From positions 1-64,000 of the forward strand of contig JAEWPC010000090.1 of the NCBI GenBank assembly GCA_023460795.1: 64,000 nt of DNA, written 5' to 3'. The position numbers were made by a program, and so were the translations under genes. Source of the DNA: Bacillota bacterium. GTDB lineage: Bacteria; Bacillota; Bacilli; Paenibacillales; Paenibacillaceae. Below the pieces are notes generated by a model. That model searched no databases, was not told where the DNA came from, and worked only from the letters and a program-made list of their open reading frames with translations. Positions 43,630 through 52,896 of this stretch are shown piece by piece; within the stretch, counting starts at the first letter, position 1; every line of letters begins with the position of its first letter.

Positions 43630-44793
43630 CTAGACTTGGCAAGCCGTTACCGGCGCTCTCGTCGGCAGCCCTAGCACCCGATAATAGATGTCTTCGTATT
43701 GCTTCGTAATAACCTCGTCGCAGAACATCGTATGCGCCCGTTGCAGCCCGGCTTCTCTAAAGCTGCGGTACAGGTTCTCGTCCGTCAGCAGCTTGATGGC
43801 GTTGTTAGCCATATCCTCGGTATGGCCGATCGGCGACAGATACCCGGTAATGCCATGCTGGACGAGCTCCGGGATTCCTCCCGCGGTTGAGCCAATCGTA
43901 GGCACGCCGCAAGCCATGGCTTCTAGTCCGACAAGACCGAAGCTCTCCTTCTCCGATGGCAGCAGCATCAGATCCGCGATCGAAATGACATGCGCGACAT
44001 CGTCCTGCTTACCCAGAAAATGAACGCGATCCGCCAACCCGAGCTTTTGCACCTTATTCTGGATTTTAGGCAAATCCGGGCCTTCCCCGACAAGCAGCAG
44101 CTTGGTCGGCACTTGGGCGCTCACGCGCGCGAAAACATCGACGACGTCCCCCGTGCGCTTAACCGGACGGAAGTTCGAAATATGCATGAGGATTTTCTCG
44201 CCCGGCCCCGCGAATTCCGATCTTAGATCGGAGCAAGAACGAGGGTAATAAACACGTTTGTCCACGAAATTATAGGTGAGGTCGATCGGTTCGGTAATAT
44301 CGAGCAGCTCGCGAGTTTCGCGGATCAAATCTCGGCTTACCGCCGTCACCGCGTCGCTGTTCCGAATCCCGAGACGGATAATATCCTTAAGCGATTCGTC
44401 CTGAGCGAGCACGGTAATGTCCGTCCCGTGCAGCGTCGTCACGACTTTGAGCCGATCGCCCGACATCTGCTTCGCCAAGAACGCGCAGATCGCATGAGGC
44501 ACCGCGTAATGGACATGAAGAATATCGAGATTTTGCAGACGCGCCACTTGGTTCATTTTGCTCGCTAACGATAAATCGTAAGGAGGGTATCTGAATACGT
44601 AATAATCCGAAACTTCTACCTCATGATAAAAGATGTTCCGATGGAATTTGCCAAGTCGGAACGGCATGCTTTGGGTAATAAAATGAATTTCGTGACCTTT
44701 CTCGGCCAGAATCTTGCCCAGCTCCGTGGCGACTACGCCGGAACCGCCGAGCGAAGGATAACAAGTAATGCCGATCTTAAGCGGACGACTCAT
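43630..44793 (-). CDS. bshA: N-acetyl-alpha-D-glucosaminyl L-malate synthase
   Basis: A 387-residue GT4-family glycosyltransferase that starts bacillithiol synthesis by joining GlcNAc and L-malate. GITCYPSLGGSGVVATELG at the N-terminus and PSEKESFGLVGLEAMACGVPTI in the donor site are typical. AGGAGG precedes the ATG. The adjacency to bshB1 confirms the role, since both are needed for this thiol. Confidence 0.96.
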   Translation of the reverse strand: MSRPLKIGITCYPSLGGSGVVATELGKILAEKGHEIHFITQSMPFRLGKFHRNIFYHEVEVSDYYVFRYPPYDLSLASKMNQVARLQNLDILHVHYAVPHAICAFLAKQMSGDRLKVVTTLHGTDITVLAQDESLKDIIRLGIRNSDAVTAVSRDLIRETRELLDITEPIDLTYNFVDKRVYYPRSCSDLRSEFAGPGEKILMHISNFRPVKRTGDVVDVFARVSAQVPTKLLLVGEGPDLPKIQNKVQKLGLADRVHFLGKQDDVAHVISIADLMLLPSEKESFGLVGLEAMACGVPTIGSTAGGIPELVQHGITGYLSPIGHTEDMANNAIKLLTDENLYRSFREAGLQRAHTMFCDEVITKQYEDIYYRVLGLPTRAPVTACQV

Positions 44794-44845
44794 CCGAGCG
44801 GCCTCCTCTCATGCTGTGTTCAATGTATTCTCTAGGGGTTATCCG

Positions 44846-45547
44846 TTAGAAGCGATCGACCGTCATCGGACCTTTCGGAATGAAGCCTTCCGCGTAAGCG
44901 AGACGTTTCGGCTGCCCAAGCAGCCGATCCCGAGCCACGACCGCCTCCAGGTACGCCGCGGTAAGCGGAGTTTCCACCCAATCCGATTGATCGCCCGCCG
45001 GCATGAATTGCGAACGGTACGCCTTCAAGGCGTTCATCTTGATTTCCTGCGTGTCGGTAATGTCTACGAGCAGCAGAGGCACGTGGGCATCGTTAATAAA
45101 ATAAAAAATAAGCTGGTCCACGTTCCAAGCAGGTATCTCCGGCATGTATCTCCGCAGCTTCGCGCTGAAGACGGCTTCTTCGGCCATCTTGCTGCATGCG
45201 ATATGATCCGGATGCCTATCTATGCCATAGGGTGCGAAGACGAGGCGCGGGCGATACGCCCGAATGGCCGCGACCATGCGGTCGATCATCTCCGGAACGA
45301 CGGCCAGGCGACGATCCGGCAGCCCGAGATTGTCCCGGACCGCGAGTCCGAGCATCTCGGAAGCGGCGGCCGCTTCCCGCAGGCGGGTGCCGACGTCGCC
45401 GTTCGATGACATCTCGGCACGGGTCAGATCGACGATGCCGACCTTAAGACCCGCTTGGGCGTGCTTCGCGATCGTTCCGCCCATGCCGATCTCCGCATCG
45501 TCCGCGTGCGCCGCGAAGACGAGCATGTCCAGCCTGATATCGCTCAT
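44846..45547 (-). CDS. bshB1: GlcNAc-malate deacetylase of bacillithiol synthesis
   Basis: A 233-residue zinc-dependent deacetylase of the PIG-L/LmbE family. The metal-binding motif is AAHADDAEIGMGG, with a later His in GIDRHPDHIACS. It removes acetate from GlcNAc-malate before cysteine addition. The ATG overlaps the mgsA stop codon. Confidence 0.96.
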   Translation of the reverse strand: MSDIRLDMLVFAAHADDAEIGMGGTIAKHAQAGLKVGIVDLTRAEMSSNGDVGTRLREAAAASEMLGLAVRDNLGLPDRRLAVVPEMIDRMVAAIRAYRPRLVFAPYGIDRHPDHIACSKMAEEAVFSAKLRRYMPEIPAWNVDQLIFYFINDAHVPLLLVDITDTQEIKMNALKAYRSQFMPAGDQSDWVETPLTAAYLEAVVARDRLLGQPKRLAYAEGFIPKGPMTVDRF

Positions 45548-45966
45548 TCTTCGATCCCCGGCTTATATTTGTGCACAAGCTCCCGCCACGCGAAATCTCC
45601 GCGCTCGAGCGCCTTAATCAGCAGTTCTCCCGTTGCCACATTCGTGGCCACCGGAATTCCTTGCACGTCGCAAAGGCGAAGCAACGCGATAATATCGGGC
45701 TCGTGAGGCTGAGCCATAAGCGGATCGCGCAGGAAAATTATGAGGTCCATCTTGTTCTCCGCGACGAGCGCCCCGATCTGTTGGTCTCCGCCTAGCGGCC
45801 CCGACATGAATCGATGTACGGACAACTGCGTGTTGTCCATAATTCTCGTGCCCGTCGTGCCCGTCGCGTATAGGCGGTGATGCTTGAGCACGTGCTCGTA
45901 AGCGATGGCGAAGTTCACCATTTCATCCTTCTTGCGGTCATGCGCGATAAGTGCGATATCCATCAT
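45544..45966 (-). CDS. mgsA: Methylglyoxal synthase
   Basis: A 140-residue enzyme converting dihydroxyacetone phosphate to methylglyoxal, a bypass under phosphate limitation. ALIAHDRKKDEMVNF, YATGTTGTRI and SGPLGGDQQIGA are diagnostic. It sits between dapB and bshB1 as in B. subtilis; bacillithiol helps detoxify methylglyoxal, so the grouping makes sense. An AGGAG site precedes two adjacent ATG codons. Confidence 0.97.
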   Translation of the reverse strand: MMDIALIAHDRKKDEMVNFAIAYEHVLKHHRLYATGTTGTRIMDNTQLSVHRFMSGPLGGDQQIGALVAENKMDLIIFLRDPLMAQPHEPDIIALLRLCDVQGIPVATNVATGELLIKALERGDFAWRELVHKYKPGIEE

Positions 45967-46003
45967 AGGTGCGATTCTCCTCTGCCGGGACCTAACCCGC
46001 GCG

Positions 46004-46807
46004 TTAGTCTAGAAAATGCTCGAACCCGTATACCATGCCCGTCGTGGACATCACCTTCTTGATCGCCGTATTGACCCCCGGCATGTAGCCTGCCCGGTCA
46101 TACGAATCGTGGCGGATCTTCAGCGTCTGCCCGAAGGCGCCGAATACGACCTCTTGCTGGGCGAATACGCCCGGAAGCCTAACGCTATGTATGCGGAAGC
46201 CGTTGTAATACCCGCCTCTCGCTCCTTCGATCACTTCTTCTTCGTTCGGATTTCCCTGACGCAGCTCCTGGCGCGCCTCGGAGATCCATTCCGCCGTCTT
46301 GATCGACGTTCCGGACGGAGCGTCTAATTTCTGGTCGCCGTGGTATTCAATGATTTCCACATGGGGAAAATACTTGGCAGCCATCGCGGAAAACTTCATC
46401 ATCAGAATAGCGCCGATCGAGAAGTTCGGAGCGATTAAGCCGCCGATTCCTCGCTCCTTGCATTGCTTGTCCAAGTCGACGATTTGCTCCGGCGTAAAGC
46501 CGGTCGTGCCCATCACCGGACGAACGCCGTAGCGGATCGCGGTTTCCGTGTTCGGCATGGCGAACTTCGGAGCCGTGAAATCGACCAGGACATCCGCTTG
46601 CGACGACCGTAAAGCGTCTTCCAAGTCCGGCTGTACGATCACGCCGGTGTCTGGCTTTCCGACCAGCGTTCCCGCGTCGACGGGACCCGCGCTTCTGGCT
46701 ACCGCGGCTACGAGCTTAAGCCCGGGGTCTTCTAACACCATTCGTACGACCTCGCGGCCCATGCGTCCGCTTGCGCCGGCAACCGCGACCTTAATGATTT
46801 GCGACAT
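46004..46807 (-). CDS. dapB: 4-hydroxy-tetrahydrodipicolinate reductase
   Basis: A 267-residue reductase of the lysine and diaminopimelate pathway. The Rossmann VAVAGASGRMGREVV and the EYHGDQKLDAPSGTSIKTAEW block with the catalytic His and Lys are present. The start at 46807 follows AGGTG and gives the same length as B. subtilis DapB; a GTG three codons earlier overlaps that site and is unlikely. It starts six bases after the TPR gene. Confidence 0.96.
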   Translation of the reverse strand: MSQIIKVAVAGASGRMGREVVRMVLEDPGLKLVAAVARSAGPVDAGTLVGKPDTGVIVQPDLEDALRSSQADVLVDFTAPKFAMPNTETAIRYGVRPVMGTTGFTPEQIVDLDKQCKERGIGGLIAPNFSIGAILMMKFSAMAAKYFPHVEIIEYHGDQKLDAPSGTSIKTAEWISEARQELRQGNPNEEEVIEGARGGYYNGFRIHSVRLPGVFAQQEVVFGAFGQTLKIRHDSYDRAGYMPGVNTAIKKVMSTTGMVYGFEHFLD

Positions 46808-46812
46808 TCGTA

Positions 46813-47361
46813 TCACCTGTTTCTTCTCGGATTGGGGTTCGTATATTGCTGCTTAATGAACCGACGACGCTCGGCTCTCACCTCGCGAAGCAATCGGCGG
46901 ACCTCCTCGCTCTGCGGTTCAAGCGATTCCGCTTCCCGCAGATAGGCTAAGGAGCTCCGATAATCTTGGCGCAGCCGATAGACGACGCCTAGCAACAAGT
47001 AGGCATCTACGGCTAGAGGATCGAGCCGGGTCGCCTCCTTCAGCTCTTCGATGCATAGCTCCATATTCGGCGCCGCGGCCTGAAGCCTCAATCTCGCGTC
47101 GGATATCAGCTGCTTGGCTTTGATCGTTCGGTAATGCAGCTCGTAAGTCGGATCTTCCGGGGCAAGCTCCAGCGCCTTAAGCGCGTAAGCCATCGCAAGC
47201 GGAAGCTTCCCGCTGCGCGCGCACGTTACGGAGCCTTTATAATAATAAGACGCGTTGCTTGGTTCCGCCGCGATCGCTTGTTGGAATCCGTGCAAGGCAA
47301 GCTCGAAATCGCCCTGTAAGATGGCTTCGTACGCTTGCCGGACGTAGGCCTCTCCGTCCAT
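46813..47361 (-). CDS. Tetratricopeptide-repeat protein upstream of dapB
   Basis: A 182-residue helical protein with TPR units at about 8-40 (AYEAILQGDFELALHGFQQAIAAEPSN), 42-75 and 105-150 (ELKEATRLDPLAVDAYLLLGVVY; YRSSLAYLREAESLEPQS), and a basic Arg-rich tail. The start at 47361 is chosen because AAAGGAGG lies nine bases upstream; the ATG three codons earlier directly abuts that site. No specific partner can be named. Confidence 0.8.
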   Translation of the reverse strand: MDGEAYVRQAYEAILQGDFELALHGFQQAIAAEPSNASYYYKGSVTCARSGKLPLAMAYALKALELAPEDPTYELHYRTIKAKQLISDARLRLQAAAPNMELCIEELKEATRLDPLAVDAYLLLGVVYRLRQDYRSSLAYLREAESLEPQSEEVRRLLREVRAERRRFIKQQYTNPNPRRNR

Positions 47362-47405
47362 GCCGACCATCCTCCTTTAGTCAGGGATGGTACAGCATAT
47401 GACAT

Positions 47406-47774
47406 CTAGCCGTTATCGGTGTCCTTCTTGGTCCATCGGTCGGCGTCGCGGGTATTGAACTTCTCCATCACCTTGCGGTGAGCTTCCGTCAGATCGATGC
47501 CCAAAGCATTCGCGAAGCAAGTGACGATAAAGAGGATATCGCCCAGCTCCATCTCGATCGAATTGTCCGCTTCATCGCGTTTTTTGGGCTTCTCGCCGAA
47601 TTCGTGGTTCACTTCCCTGGCGAGTTCCCCGACTTCCTCGGTCATTCGGGCCAGCATCGCGAGCGGCGAGAAATAACCTTCCTTGAATTGACCGATATAA
47701 GCGTCGACTTCTCGCTGAATATCGGATAGAGGACGCTGCGTTAACGTCTTATCTGCTATGCGGGATTCTCCCAT
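47406..47774 (-). CDS. ypjD: MazG-like nucleotide pyrophosphohydrolase
   Basis: A 122-residue all-alpha NTP pyrophosphohydrolase. The metal-binding pattern appears as EEVGELAREVNH and ELGDILFIVTCFANALG. It probably removes non-canonical nucleotides. B. subtilis ypjD occupies the same place next to dapB. Confidence 0.92.
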   Translation of the reverse strand: MGESRIADKTLTQRPLSDIQREVDAYIGQFKEGYFSPLAMLARMTEEVGELAREVNHEFGEKPKKRDEADNSIEMELGDILFIVTCFANALGIDLTEAHRKVMEKFNTRDADRWTKKDTDNG

Positions 47775-47862
47775 CCACCGGTTCTTTCCTTTCGCGAAGG
47801 TGTCAATCCTATGTTAGCGTAAGACGTTATCGAAAACAAATGCATTTTTGGAGGGATTGACG

Positions 47863-48732
47863 ATGAACCGCACTCGATTGTGGAACGCTGTTAAAAGCTG
47901 GAGCCTCATTGTCGCCGGCACGGCCATATACGCTTTCGGGCTTCAATATTTCATCATTCCGAACACGTTGATGGAAGGCGGCGTTACCGGCGTAGCGGTG
48001 CTTCTGAATTACGCGGCAGGCCTCCCCGTATACTTGACGTCTCTCCTCATCAATCTGCCTCTCTTCTTCCTTGGTTGGCGCCAACTGGGCAAGAGCGCCA
48101 TGGTCTATACGTTAGCGGGCACGTTGCTGCTCTCCGCGTTCCTCTGGGTGGCCGAGAAGCTCGTGGAGGAAGGCTTATTGACACCGTTCACTTCACAGCA
48201 GGATTTCATACTGGTCGTCCTCTACGCGGGGGTTACGTTAGGCGCAGGACTCGGGCTTGTGTTCCGCGGCGGCGGCACGACGGGCGGAGTCGACATCGTC
48301 GCCCGCATTCTCCACCGGGCGCGCGGTTGGAGCATGGGACAGATTATTCTTTCGCTCGACGTGCTCATCCTGGGAATATCGCTTCTTTTCATCCCGAAGG
48401 AAAAAGTATTGTACACGCTCGTCAGCGTCTTTATCGCGTCCAAGGTGATCGACTTCATCCAAGAGGGGGCTTACGCGGCCAAAGCGTTCACGATACTTTG
48501 CAAAGAGCCGGAGAAGCTTGCCGCCGAGATCACCCGCGAACTCGATCGGGGGGTTACCTTGATGCCCGCGGTCGGAGGGTTCTCCAAAGAACCGAAAACC
48601 GTCGTCTACTGCGTCGTCAGCCGCTTCGAAATCCGCAAATTAAAAAGCCTCGTTCGTCTTCACGACAAACGGGCTTTCATCGTCATTAACGACGTGCATG
48701 ACGTGCTGGGCGAAGGGTTTCGCGAGGAATAA
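47863..48732 (+). CDS. ypjC: YitT family membrane protein
   Basis: A 289-residue protein with about five or six membrane segments in the first 180 residues (AIYAFGLQYFIIP; LLNYAAGLPVYLTSLLINLPLFFLGW; and so on) and a C-terminal soluble DUF2179 domain (about 215-285). FRGGGTTGGVDIVARIL is typical of YitT proteins. The start at 47863 follows GGAGGG. It is convergent with ypjB, unlike neighbours that all run leftward. Transported substrate is unknown. Confidence 0.92.
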   Translation: MNRTRLWNAVKSWSLIVAGTAIYAFGLQYFIIPNTLMEGGVTGVAVLLNYAAGLPVYLTSLLINLPLFFLGWRQLGKSAMVYTLAGTLLLSAFLWVAEKLVEEGLLTPFTSQQDFILVVLYAGVTLGAGLGLVFRGGGTTGGVDIVARILHRARGWSMGQIILSLDVLILGISLLFIPKEKVLYTLVSVFIASKVIDFIQEGAYAAKAFTILCKEPEKLAAEITRELDRGVTLMPAVGGFSKEPKTVVYCVVSRFEIRKLKSLVRLHDKRAFIVINDVHDVLGEGFREE

Positions 48733-48756
48733 GCAACCTGGGCAAGACTCGCCTCA

Positions 48757-49728
48757 TTAACGGTTTCTCCATCGCTTCAGCAGACGTTCCGCGGCGTCTT
48801 CGCGTAATTCGTCGCTGTTTGTTTTCTTCGTGCCTGCAACGTCTTCATCCTTATATCTGCGCCATCCTGCCCACGTGAGGACGGTGACGATGAACGATCC
48901 CATCATCGCGGTCCAACCCCAGGAGGCTCCGGCAACGGCCGGAACGACGACGGACGGTTCGTCCGAAGCGCCGGGGAATATCGCTAACAGCGCTTCCTCG
49001 AGCGGCTGCAACGCCCCTTGGGCGAGCGCGAGATTGCTGGATTCGGATCCGATTACGATGGATGCGTAGCGCAGAACGTTGTCGCTTCGAACGATGTTAA
49101 ACGGCGCCGTCTTCATGAGAGCAGCCGTCCGAATGAGCTCGTAATGGGCTTTAAGATGCCACAACGCCTCGCTTGCGCCGGTCAAATCGGCTCCTCCGGC
49201 GGCAGCTCCGCCATCCCCGTTAAGCGCAACGCGCAGCGACCTTAGATCTTCAGAGAATACCGTACGGTAATCGTGCCACAGCGGCTGCGTCGGATTGGCC
49301 ATCGCGTCAGCGGCCAGCAGCAGAGATGCCGCTTCCGCCTTCAATCGTCGCTTGTCCGGCGCGGCAAGGGCAATCGATCGCTTCGTCTGATTCAGTTGCT
49401 CTCCGAGCGCTTGTATTCCATCCATTAAAGCGATGCCCGACAGCGGAAGCGACTGATACCTTTGCTGCAAGACAGCCGCGCTTTGCGACATGAGAGAGTC
49501 ATCATCGTCATTGACGGCACGATAGAATACGGTCGCCGAACGCAAAAAACGATCGTACTCCTCCAAGGAGGAAGAGGAAACATCCGCGATATCCCGTGCC
49601 TCCGAGCCTTGTTGCACCGCATCCGTACGGTAGGCGCTGCCGCTTACTGCACCAGGCAGCACAAACAGCAAAGCGACTGCCGATACGACGCTTAATCCCA
49701 ACCTTCGCGCGCTCTTCAGCCCTCTCAC
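48757..49728 (-). CDS. ypjB: Sporulation protein YpjB
   Basis: A protein of about 323 residues with an N-terminal signal or membrane segment (about 10-30), a helical extracytoplasmic region, and a membrane segment near the C-terminus (TAMMGSFIVTVLTWAGW) followed by a basic tail. The start is taken as the GTG at 49728, six bases after GGAGGGG; the ATG at 49734 directly abuts that site. Position between ypjA and ypjC supports the name. A 12 bp hairpin covers its ribosome binding site. Confidence 0.82.
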   Translation of the reverse strand: MRGLKSARRLGLSVVSAVALLFVLPGAVSGSAYRTDAVQQGSEARDIADVSSSSLEEYDRFLRSATVFYRAVNDDDDSLMSQSAAVLQQRYQSLPLSGIALMDGIQALGEQLNQTKRSIALAAPDKRRLKAEAASLLLAADAMANPTQPLWHDYRTVFSEDLRSLRVALNGDGGAAAGGADLTGASEALWHLKAHYELIRTAALMKTAPFNIVRSDNVLRYASIVIGSESSNLALAQGALQPLEEALLAIFPGASDEPSVVVPAVAGASWGWTAMMGSFIVTVLTWAGWRRYKDEDVAGTKKTNSDELREDAAERLLKRWRNR

Positions 49729-49768
49729 GGACATCCCCTCCTACTCTTTAACGTATGAGGGGATGTCC
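49729..49768 (-). promoter_or_regulatory. Hairpin burying the ypjB ribosome binding site
   Basis: Leftward, GGACATCCCCTC pairs perfectly with GAGGGGATGTCC across a 16-base loop. The 3' arm contains the whole GAGGGG ribosome binding site and ends just before the GTG start, so translation would need the helix to open. Confidence 0.75.
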
Positions 49769-49781
49769 GAGCTTAGAACGG

Positions 49782-50426
49782 CTAGTCCAGCTTTTTCTCG
49801 TTCACCGCGAATTTAGCCAACGCTGCTGCCAGCACGCTGAATCCCGTCAACAAGAACGTAAACCATCCGACCGCCAGCAGGTCGTCGTCCAGCTGCCACG
49901 GCAGAGATGGATACACATCGAACGTATAATCCATCGTGTCGTTCAAGAACGTCCATGCCGCGGCGACGACGAGCGCCCCCCAGCCGAACGTGAAGAACCT
50001 CGCATAGAGCAGCGCCGTTACCGCCATTGCCGAATGCCCGATCACGAGCATCCAGTGCTCCCACATGAGAATATCGCCTTGGGCCTGTCCCCAGAATATG
50101 ATAACGGTAGCCCAAATGCCGTATTTGACCGACGTCACGACGCCGAGCGCTTCCACGATACCGCGGATCGAACGGATGCCCGCCGATTCCGAGCGTGCAG
50201 GCTGCATCCAAAGCCATAATACCGCCAGCGCGAAAAAGAGCGAAGCCGTCGGACTGTCCGGAACGAACGGAAGATGCCACAACGGATGCTCGTCCCACGT
50301 ACGAATCAATTGATTTTTGTACCAATAATAGCCGTATGCCGTCCCTGGGATGTAGATGATCATCATAAGCCACAGCGTCCTGCGGTCCAACAAGAACGTT
50401 CTAGATTGCAGCAAAAGCCAATTCAA
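49782..50426 (-). CDS. ypjA: DUF1405 membrane protein
   Basis: A 214-residue protein with about six membrane segments. LWHLPFVPDSPTASLFF and NDTMDYTFDVYPSLP are family blocks. The start is a TTG with GGGGGAG five to six bases upstream. Located between qcrC and ypjB as in B. subtilis; the function is unknown. Confidence 0.9.
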   Translation of the reverse strand: MNWLLLQSRTFLLDRRTLWLMMIIYIPGTAYGYYWYKNQLIRTWDEHPLWHLPFVPDSPTASLFFALAVLWLWMQPARSESAGIRSIRGIVEALGVVTSVKYGIWATVIIFWGQAQGDILMWEHWMLVIGHSAMAVTALLYARFFTFGWGALVVAAAWTFLNDTMDYTFDVYPSLPWQLDDDLLAVGWFTFLLTGFSVLAAALAKFAVNEKKLD

Positions 50427-50450
50427 CCGAACTCCCCCTATAGCTGCGCA

Positions 50451-50491
50451 TTAAGAAAAATGGTGACGCTAGACTTGCTTGCGCCACCATT
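50451..50491 (-). terminator. Intrinsic terminator of qcrABC
   Basis: Leftward, AATGGTGGCGC pairs with GCGTCACCATT (11 bp with one G-U) and is followed by TTTTTCTT. Confidence 0.88.
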
Positions 50492-50518
50492 CGGGATTGA
50501 ACTTGCCTATGTCGGTCG

Positions 50519-51394
50519 TTACTCCGCTGCAGCTTTTTGCTTAGACAGCCAAGTCGCGACTTTCTCGATTTGATCATCCGTAAGAGATCCCTTGAACGGA
50601 GGCATTCCCTCGCCCTTGCCGTTCGTGATGATATCGACGAGCTCTTCTTTCGAAAGCGTGTCGCCGATGCCGCGAAGCGCAGGACCTACGCCGCCTTCAA
50701 GCTCGGAGCCGTGGCAAGTAATACATGCCGCTTGCGTCATCGTCTCCGTGAACGCAACGTCTTCCGCTTCGACCATCGCAGGGATTTTCTCTTTGCCAGG
50801 TACCCAGCGTCCGAGACCCTTCTCGATCGACTCTTCGTTCTTGATCTCGCGTTCGATATGCTCCGGAATTTGCCCGTTGATCTCGAGCTCTTCCGTGTAG
50901 TGGTTCCAAGATACCCAAGTTAAGTATGCGACCGCGACGAGCGATACGAGCATCAAGGAAGATGCGATCGGACGTCTGTAGAAGCGGCGCTCCTTACCCG
51001 TGTCGAGGAACGGCGCGAGCAAGAGGGCGATGAAAGGAATACCGGAAAGTCCAAGAATACCGAGCACGATATAATCTCCGGATGCGTAAGGATACTTGAG
51101 GAGCTGGTACAGGAACAGGAAGTACCAGTCCGGCATCGGGATGAACGAGCTGTTAAGCGGGTCCGCCGGATATCCGAGCGGAGCCGGTTCCGCGATTACG
51201 AGCACGAGGAAACCGACCAATACGACGACGCCTACCATCCATTCCTTGAGCAAGAAGTTCGGAATGAACGCTTCCGACTTGCCCGGGAATGCGGTGTAAT
51301 CCGGCGGCGGCGGAACGTTCGACTTGTCGCGTTTCCGAATGCGCGAGTCGCCTACGTATACGATTTTCTCATTAGGATCATGTTTATGTGCCAT
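50519..51394 (-). CDS. qcrC: Menaquinol:cytochrome c reductase cytochrome b/c subunit
   Basis: A 291-residue fusion typical of Gram-positive bc complexes. The N-terminal half holds three membrane segments equal to cytochrome b6f subunit IV (about 50-160), and the C-terminal part is a small cytochrome c with one haem motif CITCH and GMPPFKGSLTD carrying the probable Met ligand. It transfers electrons from the complex to terminal oxidases. Final gene of qcrABC. Confidence 0.95.
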   Translation of the reverse strand: MAHKHDPNEKIVYVGDSRIRKRDKSNVPPPPDYTAFPGKSEAFIPNFLLKEWMVGVVVLVGFLVLVIAEPAPLGYPADPLNSSFIPMPDWYFLFLYQLLKYPYASGDYIVLGILGLSGIPFIALLLAPFLDTGKERRFYRRPIASSLMLVSLVAVAYLTWVSWNHYTEELEINGQIPEHIEREIKNEESIEKGLGRWVPGKEKIPAMVEAEDVAFTETMTQAACITCHGSELEGGVGPALRGIGDTLSKEELVDIITNGKGEGMPPFKGSLTDDQIEKVATWLSKQKAAAE

Positions 51395-51413
51395 CGCTAG
51401 CCACTCCCTTCTG

Positions 51414-52085
51414 TTACAGCGGCCCGGAGATGCCCTGTTTACGAATCATAATGAAGTGTCCGGCAAGCAGAGCAAGCAGCGCTCCTGGCAAGAAGAACAC
51501 GTGGATAGCGAAGAACCGGGTCAGCGTTTGCGCGCCTACGATCGTGCCGCCGTTCATCAATTCCTTGATGTAGTCGCCCAAGTAAGGCACGGCGCCCGCG
51601 ATTTCCAGACCAACCTTCGTCGCGTAGTAAGCTTTGTTGTCCCAAGGGAGCAGATAACCCGTGAAACCAAGCCCTAGCATAACGAAGAAAATCAACATAC
51701 CGACAACCCAGTTCATCTCGCGCGGCGCCTTATAAGAGCCGGTGAAGAACACCCGAAGGGTATGTAGGAACATCATAACGATTACAAGACTTGCGCCCCA
51801 GTGGTGCATGCCGCGAACGATCGCACCGAAGGCTACCTGATGCTGAAGATAATCGACGCTATAGTAAGCGTTGATAATATCCGGCACGTAATACATCGTC
51901 AAGAACATGCCCGACAAAATTTGAATGACGGTAATGAAAAACGTCAAACCGCCGAAGCAGTAAACGAAAGCCGAGAAATGATGCGCCGGGTTTACGTGCT
52001 CAGGCACCTCGTGATCGGCGATATCGCGCCACATCGGAGTAATGTCGAGACGTTCGTCAATCCAATTGTACATATTTTTGAACAT
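51414..52085 (-). CDS. qcrB: Menaquinol:cytochrome c reductase cytochrome b subunit
   Basis: A 223-residue cytochrome b6-type subunit with four membrane segments. Haem-ligating histidines are in GMHHWGASLV and in RFFAIHVFFLPG, and LLPWDNKAYYATKVG is characteristic. GGAGGG precedes the ATG. It works with the Rieske protein and QcrC. Confidence 0.96.
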   Translation of the reverse strand: MFKNMYNWIDERLDITPMWRDIADHEVPEHVNPAHHFSAFVYCFGGLTFFITVIQILSGMFLTMYYVPDIINAYYSVDYLQHQVAFGAIVRGMHHWGASLVIVMMFLHTLRVFFTGSYKAPREMNWVVGMLIFFVMLGLGFTGYLLPWDNKAYYATKVGLEIAGAVPYLGDYIKELMNGGTIVGAQTLTRFFAIHVFFLPGALLALLAGHFIMIRKQGISGPL

Positions 52086-52108
52086 GGGACTGAGAAGCCC
52101 TCCTTCTG

Positions 52109-52642
52109 CTACGCACGAGTATTCGGCTCAATCGGTCCGAGGTATACCCAGCCGTTGTCCAATTTAACTTCGTACTCATCCAGCGATTTCGGCGCAACCT
52201 TGAGGGTTTTGCCGTTCTTGTCGTAACGCGCGCCGTGGCAAGGGCAGTGGTATTGGTTAGGCGCTTCCTCGCCGCTCCAGCTTACCGTACAGCCCAAGTG
52301 TTTACAGATCGGGGACAACGCGAAAATTTTGCCGTCTTCGCCCTTCGTAATCCACGCAATCAATTTAGGGTCGCTTTCATACCAGCCATCGACCTGATGG
52401 ATTTTGAACTTCACCTCTTGCGGCTCGTTCGTCACCTTGGTTTCTTCGATAACCTTAATGAAATTACCTTTTTCCTTCTTTTGCAATATAGGATCTACAG
52501 CAAAGCGGATCATCGGTAAAATGGCGCCGCCTGCCATGAAGGCCCCTGCTCCACCCAGCGTATACGACAAAAATTGTCTTCTTGTCATTTCTTTGCGCTG
52601 AGCCGGTGCGTGCGCGGTATCTTGCTGCTTATTGTGGTCCAT
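52109..52642 (-). CDS. qcrA: Menaquinol:cytochrome c reductase Rieske iron-sulphur subunit
   Basis: A 177-residue protein with an N-terminal membrane anchor (about 25-45, preceded by MTRRQFLSY, a possible Tat-type RR motif) and a Rieske domain. The 2Fe-2S ligands are in CKHLGC and CPCHGARYD. AAGGGGG precedes the ATG. First gene of qcrABC. Confidence 0.97.
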   Translation of the reverse strand: MDHNKQQDTAHAPAQRKEMTRRQFLSYTLGGAGAFMAGGAILPMIRFAVDPILQKKEKGNFIKVIEETKVTNEPQEVKFKIHQVDGWYESDPKLIAWITKGEDGKIFALSPICKHLGCTVSWSGEEAPNQYHCPCHGARYDKNGKTLKVAPKSLDEYEVKLDNGWVYLGPIEPNTRA

Positions 52643-52716
52643 TCATTCTACCCCCTTTGCCCCACCAATCTCTTGTCCGATACGGACTTTAACAGTTTGT
52701 TCACAAGGACATAACT

Positions 52717-52745
52717 ATAATAGCCCACGCGATATAGAGCGTCAA
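52717..52745 (-). promoter_or_regulatory. Sigma-A promoter of qcrABC
   Basis: Read leftward, TTGACG, a 17-base spacer and TATTAT lie about 75-100 bases before qcrA. Good match in spacing and hexamers. The remaining bases of 52643-52896 hold no gene. Confidence 0.65.
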
Positions 52746-52896
52746 GAATCGGCCGCCGAGTTTCCCCGCCGAGTGCGAAATGCAGGGTTAAAATGTTCTC
52801 AAATTGTCACATTTCTCCGTGGGATATCTCGCCATATTGTTTGCAACAAAGCCGATGATTTATGCGTCCGAGCGCAACATCGCGCGCAAGCCGCGT

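Noticed and set aside
52690..52712. Rex binding site before qcrA
   Set aside because: TTGTGAAC is present, but the second half of the palindrome (TTCACAA) is not; only a half-site is seen.
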